Below, piece after piece: positions 40,665 through 44,362 of a stretch of 44,362 nucleotides of DNA (its first letter is position 1; each line of letters begins with the position of its first letter). Under the pieces are notes generated by a model that had not been told where the DNA came from, ran no database searches, and saw only the letters and a list, made by a program, of their open reading frames with translations. The stretch covers positions 140,765 through 185,126 of the forward strand of contig JAUJMV010000001.1 in the NCBI GenBank assembly GCA_030446685.1, given 5' to 3'. Position numbers and translations under genes: made by a program. This DNA comes from Thermomicrobiales bacterium (GTDB lineage Bacteria > Chloroflexota > Chloroflexia > Thermomicrobiales > CADCWN01).

Positions 40665-41630
40665 TCACTGCCGCCAACTCTGCGTCACCCGGTCAAGCGC
40701 CGCGACCTCCGCGTCGGTGAGGGACCAGCCGAGCGCGCCGGCGTTGCTCGCCGCCTGCCGCTCGTTCTTCGCGCCGGGGATCGGCAGGACGCCCGGCTGG
40801 CGGATCAGCCAGTTGAGCGCGACCTGCCCCGGCGTCTTCCCGCCGTGGTCCGCGCCGATGCCCCGCAGCAACTCCACCACCGGCATCGCCCGGCCAAGAT
40901 TGGCGGCGCTGAACGACGGGAAGGCCCGGCGCCATCCCCCCGGCCGCGCGGCGGGGCCGTACTTGCCGGTCAGCAGGCCCTGCGCCAGCGGGCTGTAGGC
41001 GATCAGCGTCACGCCGATCTCGCGGCAGGCGGCGAGGACGCCGTCAACCTCCGGCCGTCGCCACAGCAGGCTGTATTGCACCTGGTTCGACGCCAGCGGC
41101 ACGCCGCGCCGCGCCAGCGCCTCCTGCGCCCGGCGGGTCTGCTCGGCGGTGTAGTTGCTCACGCCGACCGCGCGCACCTTGCCGTCGGCGACGACATCGG
41201 CCAGCGCGTCCATCAGCCCCGCGATCGAGAAGATCGGCAGCGGGAAGTGGATCTGGTAGAGGTCGATCCGCTCTGTCCCAAGCCGGCGCAGGCTGCCCGC
41301 GACCGCGCGCCGGATCGCCCGCGGCTCGAAGCGCCGCCAGGGCCAGGGGAAGAACTTCGTCGCGATAACGGCGTGCCGCCCGGCCCGGCGCAGCGACCGC
41401 CCCAGCAGCCGCTCGGACTCGCCGCGTCCGTAGAACTCGGCCGTGTCGAAGAGCGTCACCCCCGCGTCGAGGCTCGTCCGCACCGCCGCCGCCAGGTCCT
41501 CCTCCCCGTACTCGACGCCGTACCCCCACAGCCGCCGCTCGCCCCAGGCCCACGTCCCGACGCCGAGCGGCGCCACCCGCAGTCCGCCCTGCCCGATCGT
41601 GAGAACCTCTTCAACCGTTGGCACACTCAT
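40665..41630 (-). CDS. Aldo/keto reductase
   Basis: NADPH-dependent oxidoreductase with the AKR (beta/alpha)8 fold. Catalytic tetrad visible: Asp62 and Tyr67 (LFDTAEFYG), Lys92 (IATKFF), His128 (YQIHFPLP). VGVSNYTAEQTRRAQEAL, NQVQYSLLWRRPE and LIAYSPLAQGLLTGKY are family blocks, and GQVALNWLIRQPGVLPIPGA is the NADPH-binding end. ATG 41630 gives the standard N-terminus VLTIGQGGLRVAPLGVGTWA. 321 residues. Substrate unknown. Confidence 0.93.
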   Translation of the reverse strand: MSVPTVEEVLTIGQGGLRVAPLGVGTWAWGERRLWGYGVEYGEEDLAAAVRTSLDAGVTLFDTAEFYGRGESERLLGRSLRRAGRHAVIATKFFPWPWRRFEPRAIRRAVAGSLRRLGTERIDLYQIHFPLPIFSIAGLMDALADVVADGKVRAVGVSNYTAEQTRRAQEALARRGVPLASNQVQYSLLWRRPEVDGVLAACREIGVTLIAYSPLAQGLLTGKYGPAARPGGWRRAFPSFSAANLGRAMPVVELLRGIGADHGGKTPGQVALNWLIRQPGVLPIPGAKNERQAASNAGALGWSLTDAEVAALDRVTQSWRQ

Positions 41631-41929
41631 TGTTCGCCCATCACCTCGCGCATGTCCGCGACCGGCCCCTGGCGCCATCCTCCCGCCTATTGCACGATCG
41701 TGGCCGCGCGACGACGATCGGCCTGGAGATCTGCGGGTGGGTCGCGCACGGCGGGAATGGGCGGCCGGGCGCGAGGGTTTACGATAATAGGAGGTGTAGG
41801 GCGATGGGACGCGAGGCGGTGCCGGGGTCCATGGTAAGGTCGGCGTTGCGGGTCTGGCTGATCGTCCTGCGCATCCAGATTGCCCGCGCCACCATCGGCC
41901 GGCTAGCGCAACAACACAGGAGTACCGCG

Positions 41930-42148
41930 ATGTCCATCGGCGAAACGATCCGCCGGGAAGTTCTCAGTTGGCCCGGCGTTACCGAGGTGCCGCACCGCTT
42001 CGGCGGCGTCGAGTTCCGCCTCGGCAAGCGCGAACTCGGCCACCTGCACGGCGACTACCTCGCCGACCTGCCGTTCCCGGTGCGCGTCCGCGAGGAGTTG
42101 GTCCGCGAGGGCCGGGCGCTGCATCACCACATTCTGCCGATGATGTGA
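41930..42148 (+). pseudogene. DUF5519 gene fragment, cut by the integrated element
   Basis: ATG 41930 (after ACAGGAG) reads IGETIRREVLSWPGVTEVPH, FGGVEFRLGKRELGHLHGDY and LVREGRALHHHILPMM, then stops at 42148. This is the first ~70 residues of DUF5519 (luciferase-fold-like), which normally continues after ILP with a Ser-Gly-Trp segment and ~40 more residues. The break coincides with the 3' end of the serine recombinase on the other strand, so the missing part presumably lies beyond the far end of the element, outside the window. ATG 41804, in frame with a stronger AGGAGG site, would add a hydrophobic leader. Confidence 0.7.
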
Positions 42149-43736
42149 ACAATTCGCGCCGCCATTCCGGCTCCCCGGTCCCCGCGCTGTAGGTGGGAAT
42201 CCACGCCTCGCCCGCGTAGCGCGGATCGTGGTCGCTGGCGTAGACCCTGACCCGCACCTCCATCAGCCCCAGCAGGGCGCGGCGCTGCTCGTAGTTGGCG
42301 GTCGCCGCCTTCGTCGCCAGCGCCCGGCACCACGCCGCGGCCTGGTCGAGCCGGTCGCGCGCTTCCTGCCAGGCCGCACGACGCGCCACCAGCCGGCCCC
42401 GGTCGGCTTCCAGGGCGCGTTTCTGTCCCGCCAGGGCTTGCAGCTTCACCAGCAGCGGCGCCGCCGCGTCGACGTCTTCGAGGGTTGCCACCGCGTTCGC
42501 CGTGACCACCTGCTGGCGTGACAGTTCGGCCAGCGAGCGGTCGAGGGACGCCAGGTCGGCGGCGGTCGGGTCGTCGCGTTGCTGGGGGCGCCACTCGGCC
42601 GTCAGCACCTCGGGGCGGGTGATCCGGTCGATCAGATAGTCCCATACCTCGCGGTCAAGCTTGGCGGCGGTGATGCCGAACGTCGGGCAGCCGTGCCGAT
42701 CGCGCGCATTGCCCGAGCAGACATAGAGCGCCGAGATCGTCCCGTTCTTCTTCCGGTCGGGGCGCACCGCGAGCCCCGAGCCGCAGTAGCCGCAACGGGC
42801 AAAACCGCGCCGCAGCAGGGCCGCCTCGAGGGCCAGGACCGGCGGCCGGCCGGCGCGCTGGGTCTTATTGTCGGCGAGGAGCTGCTGCACCGCGCGGAAG
42901 GTGGCGCCGTCCACCAGCGGCGGGACCGCCGCGGCGGGAAGGATCACCTGCTCCTCGATGGCGCGCTCGCGGCGGGTGTAGCCGCCGCCCGGTTTGCGCT
43001 CGAACTGCCAGCGCCAGCCGCGCGCCTCGCCGGCGTAGGCGGGGTGGCTGAGCAGGTTCTTGATCGAGGTCGGCCCCCAGGTCGCGCACCCGGTCGGCGA
43101 GGGGATGCCCTCGGCGGCCAGCGCCGCCCCCAGCCCGCGCAGGGAACGCCCGGCGAGATAGTCGGCGAAGAGGCGCTGCACCACGGGCGCCGTCGCCGGG
43201 TTGGGGTCGTAGCCGCTCTTGTCCGGGCGCCACTGGTAGCCGTAGAGCGCCTTCGAGCCGCTGAGGGGCCGGCCCCGCTCCAGGCCGGCCCGCTTGCCGC
43301 GCAGCGTCCGCTCCTTGATCTTCTCGCGCTCGATCTCGGCGGCGAAGCCCTTAACGCTGCGGACCAACTTCCCGATCGGCGTCTTGTCGAACTCCTCAGT
43401 GACGAACAGCAGCGCGGCGCCGGCGCGCTCGGCCTCGTCGTCGAGGATGTAGAGGTGCGCCTGCTCGCGGCTGAGGCGATCGACGGCATAGGCGACGACC
43501 GCGCCCACCTCGCCGCGGCGCAGGGCCTCCCGGAGCGCCGTCAGGCGCGGCCGTTCCCACAGTTCGGAGCCGGTATGCACCTCGCGATAGACGTGCGCCT
43601 CGGCGACCGCATACCCGTGCTCGACGGCGTAGCGGCGGCAGGCGGCCTCCTGCGTGTCGAGCGAGGTGCCGTCCTCCTGCCCGGCGGTCGAGACGCGGCA
43701 GTAGATCGCCGCCCCTTGTGGTCTGGCCGTGCCCAT
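41979..43736 (-). CDS. Large serine recombinase (integrase) of the integrated element
   Basis: Site-specific recombinase: catalytic domain IYCRVSTAGQEDGTSLDTQE with nucleophile Ser16, AYAVDRLSREQAHLYIL, and EFDKTPIGKLVRSVKGFAAEIEREKIKERT leading into the recombinase domain (LYGYQW, PTSIKNLLSHPAYAGEA). The zinc ribbon CGYCGSGLAVRP...YVCSGN...GCP is followed by a coiled coil (LASLDRSLAELSRQQVVTAN). ATG 43736 follows GGGGGAG. The natural end is probably near WIPTYS...RRELF (about 42140); the frame then runs ~55 codons into sequence antisense to the DUF5519 gene, with Gly/Arg-rich residues unlike a recombinase tail. The C-terminus thus appears changed by integration. Confidence 0.9.
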   Translation of the reverse strand: MGTARPQGAAIYCRVSTAGQEDGTSLDTQEAACRRYAVEHGYAVAEAHVYREVHTGSELWERPRLTALREALRRGEVGAVVAYAVDRLSREQAHLYILDDEAERAGAALLFVTEEFDKTPIGKLVRSVKGFAAEIEREKIKERTLRGKRAGLERGRPLSGSKALYGYQWRPDKSGYDPNPATAPVVQRLFADYLAGRSLRGLGAALAAEGIPSPTGCATWGPTSIKNLLSHPAYAGEARGWRWQFERKPGGGYTRRERAIEEQVILPAAAVPPLVDGATFRAVQQLLADNKTQRAGRPPVLALEAALLRRGFARCGYCGSGLAVRPDRKKNGTISALYVCSGNARDRHGCPTFGITAAKLDREVWDYLIDRITRPEVLTAEWRPQQRDDPTAADLASLDRSLAELSRQQVVTANAVATLEDVDAAAPLLVKLQALAGQKRALEADRGRLVARRAAWQEARDRLDQAAAWCRALATKAATANYEQRRALLGLMEVRVRVYASDHDPRYAGEAWIPTYSAGTGEPEWRRELFTSSAECGDAAPGPRGPTPRGRAPGTAGRRGSRRAGGRVRACRGGTRRRRSGAAPR

Positions 43737-43801
43737 CGTGTACACTCCCCCTGCCCGTCGGTGCTCGTGACACCGCGGGCGCTACGCGCCGCCTGGCTCG
43801 T

Positions 43802-44044
43802 TCAGGCGGCGTCTTTTCCCTCAACGATTGCCGGCCCCTCGCCCTCCCCGAACAGCAGCCAGCCGGGCGTCACGTCAAGCGCCTCCGCGAGCTTCCGCAC
43901 AGTGGACGGCCTCGGCATCTCGAAGCGGTCATTCTCCGCCCGTGAAATCGTCACCACGGGCACGCCCGAACGGGCCGCCAAGTCCTCCTGACTCAGCGCC
44001 AGGCGCAACCGCGCCGACCGCAGCCTTTCGCCGATAGTGCTCAT
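43802..44044 (-). CDS. XRE-family (CI-like) repressor
   Basis: 80-residue protein, one helix-turn-helix: IGERLRSARLRLALSQEDLA, SGVPVVTISRAENDRFEMPR, TVRKLAEALDVTPGWLLFGE. It lacks a C-terminal peptidase domain, so it is unlikely to be RecA-inducible like lambda CI. ATG 44044 follows AAAGGAG. It is divergent from an early gene with two palindromes between, and 65 nt upstream of the recombinase in the same direction, so it probably controls both. Confidence 0.9.
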   Translation of the reverse strand: MSTIGERLRSARLRLALSQEDLAARSGVPVVTISRAENDRFEMPRPSTVRKLAEALDVTPGWLLFGEGEGPAIVEGKDAA

Positions 44045-44068
44045 GCGGCACTCCTTTCCTTCGCACAT

Positions 44069-44143
44069 ATAATATCACTAACTTGTCACTCTTGACAAGT
44101 AGTCGTCGAAGTTGTATGGTTAACTTGTCGATAGTGATAAGTT
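44069..44143. promoter_or_regulatory. Bidirectional promoter with two operators (lysogeny-type switch)
   Basis: Operator 1: ACTTGTCA-CTCT-TGACAAGT (44081-44100), perfect. Operator 2: AACTTGTC-GATAGT-GATAAGTT (44122-44143), one mismatch. Rightward promoter: TTGACA (44092-44097), 17 nt, TATGGT (44115-44120), its -35 inside operator 1. Leftward promoter on the minus strand: TTGTCA (44098-44093), 18 nt, TATTAT (44074-44069). Repressor binding would shut the rightward promoter and modulate its own. Confidence 0.8.
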
Positions 44144-44238
44144 TGGCGGCAAGGAAAGGCCCTTGAGTGATCGCCTTGGTAAGCACCACTCAGAGGCCGC
44201 GAGTACCGGGGCCGAAGCCCCAGAAAGGCAAGTCTAGC
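44144..44238 (+). other. Structured 5' leader of the early gene
   Basis: Between the rightward start (~44127) and ATG 44239. It contains GGGGC-CGAA-GCCCC near 44206 and a possible GAGTG/CACTC pairing. No ribosome site except AAAGG near 44225. Confidence 0.35.
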
Positions 44239-44362
44239 ATGGAGCGCACGTTCAGCAAGCCCCCCGCCGCCCGCCAGCTCGAAGCCCGCGCCCGCGCCCG
44301 CACCCTCGGCGTCAAGGTCGCCGTCGTCTCCGAGGCCCGCCGCTACGTCACCGCCTCGCAGT
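44239..44362 (+). CDS. Early-region protein of the integrated element (3' end outside window)
   Basis: Partial frame of 41 codons beginning MERTFSKPPAARQLEARARA and continuing RTLGVKVAVVSEARRYVTASQ, cut by the window end. AAAGG is 10-14 nt before the ATG. I do not recognise the family from this fragment. The position right of the switch, transcribed from the rightward promoter, suggests a Cro-position or early accessory gene of the element. Confidence 0.6.
   Translation, partial: MERTFSKPPAARQLEARARARTLGVKVAVVSEARRYVTASQ

Larger units (their letters stand above)
42138..44362. mobile_element. Integrated element with serine recombinase (one end in window)
   Basis: The left boundary is placed at 42130-42150, where the DUF5519 frame and the recombinase frame both lose family similarity. 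Inside are integrase, CI-like repressor, a two-operator switch and a divergent early gene, an arrangement typical of temperate phages or integrative elements. The right end and its attachment site are outside the window. The exact core bases cannot be fixed from one junction. Confidence 0.7.

Overview
The window is very G+C-rich (about 70% by eye). It looks like chromosomal DNA of a high-GC bacterium, most likely Chloroflexota of the Thermomicrobia/Sphaerobacter type. The support is indirect: a DUF433/DUF5615 toxin-antitoxin pair, a Uma2-family protein, a Gram-positive-type SOS box (GAAC-N4-GTTC), a SufCBDSU operon using SufU, frequent GTG/TTG starts, and extended -10 promoters of the TGCTAnAAT type. 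No rRNA, tRNA or CRISPR array was found. The last ~2.2 kb belong to an integrated mobile element.

Layout. 1-12.8 kb is a metabolic and envelope patchwork: PEP carboxylase (5' end outside the window), two paralogous phospholipase D proteins, the toxin-antitoxin pair, a broken PLDc_N membrane peptide, a broken Nudix hydrolase, gamma-glutamyltransferase, a ChrB-type chromate-resistance protein, FabI, a PduO-type cobalamin adenosyltransferase and a Uma2 protein. 12.9-21.1 kb is an iron-sulfur island: a Fur-family regulator with PerR-type metal ligands, then sufC, sufB, sufD, sufS, an EamA transporter, sufU and a Rieske ferredoxin. 21.3-30.8 kb holds, mostly on the minus strand, an ECF sigma factor overlapping a damaged membrane-anchored beta-propeller gene, an ABC-F ATPase with a promoter/terminator leader, a VOC/MarR divergent pair, a broken phosphotransferase and mutS2. 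31-41.6 kb holds a lysozyme-like wall protein, lexA with its SOS box (frame broken early), a lipoprotein, two glycosyltransferases, two small membrane proteins (DUF4013, DUF4126), a DnaJ-like co-chaperone and an aldo/keto reductase.

From about 42.14 kb to the end lies an integrated element. A large serine recombinase, a small CI-like repressor and a divergent early gene surround a two-operator switch. The element appears to have entered a DUF5519 gene, whose first 72 codons remain at 41930-42148.

Two features recur. First, many intergenic gaps, including most junctions of the suf operon, carry imperfect palindromes. One class has arms built of 7-9 nt tandem units in opposite orientation; another has long terminal inverted repeats or G/C-rich hairpins. 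In two cases the arms differ by exactly one 8-nt unit. Second, at least five genes show single- or two-base frame breaks, mostly in G/C homopolymers. These are either assembly errors or real decay, and every broken gene here should be read with that in mind.
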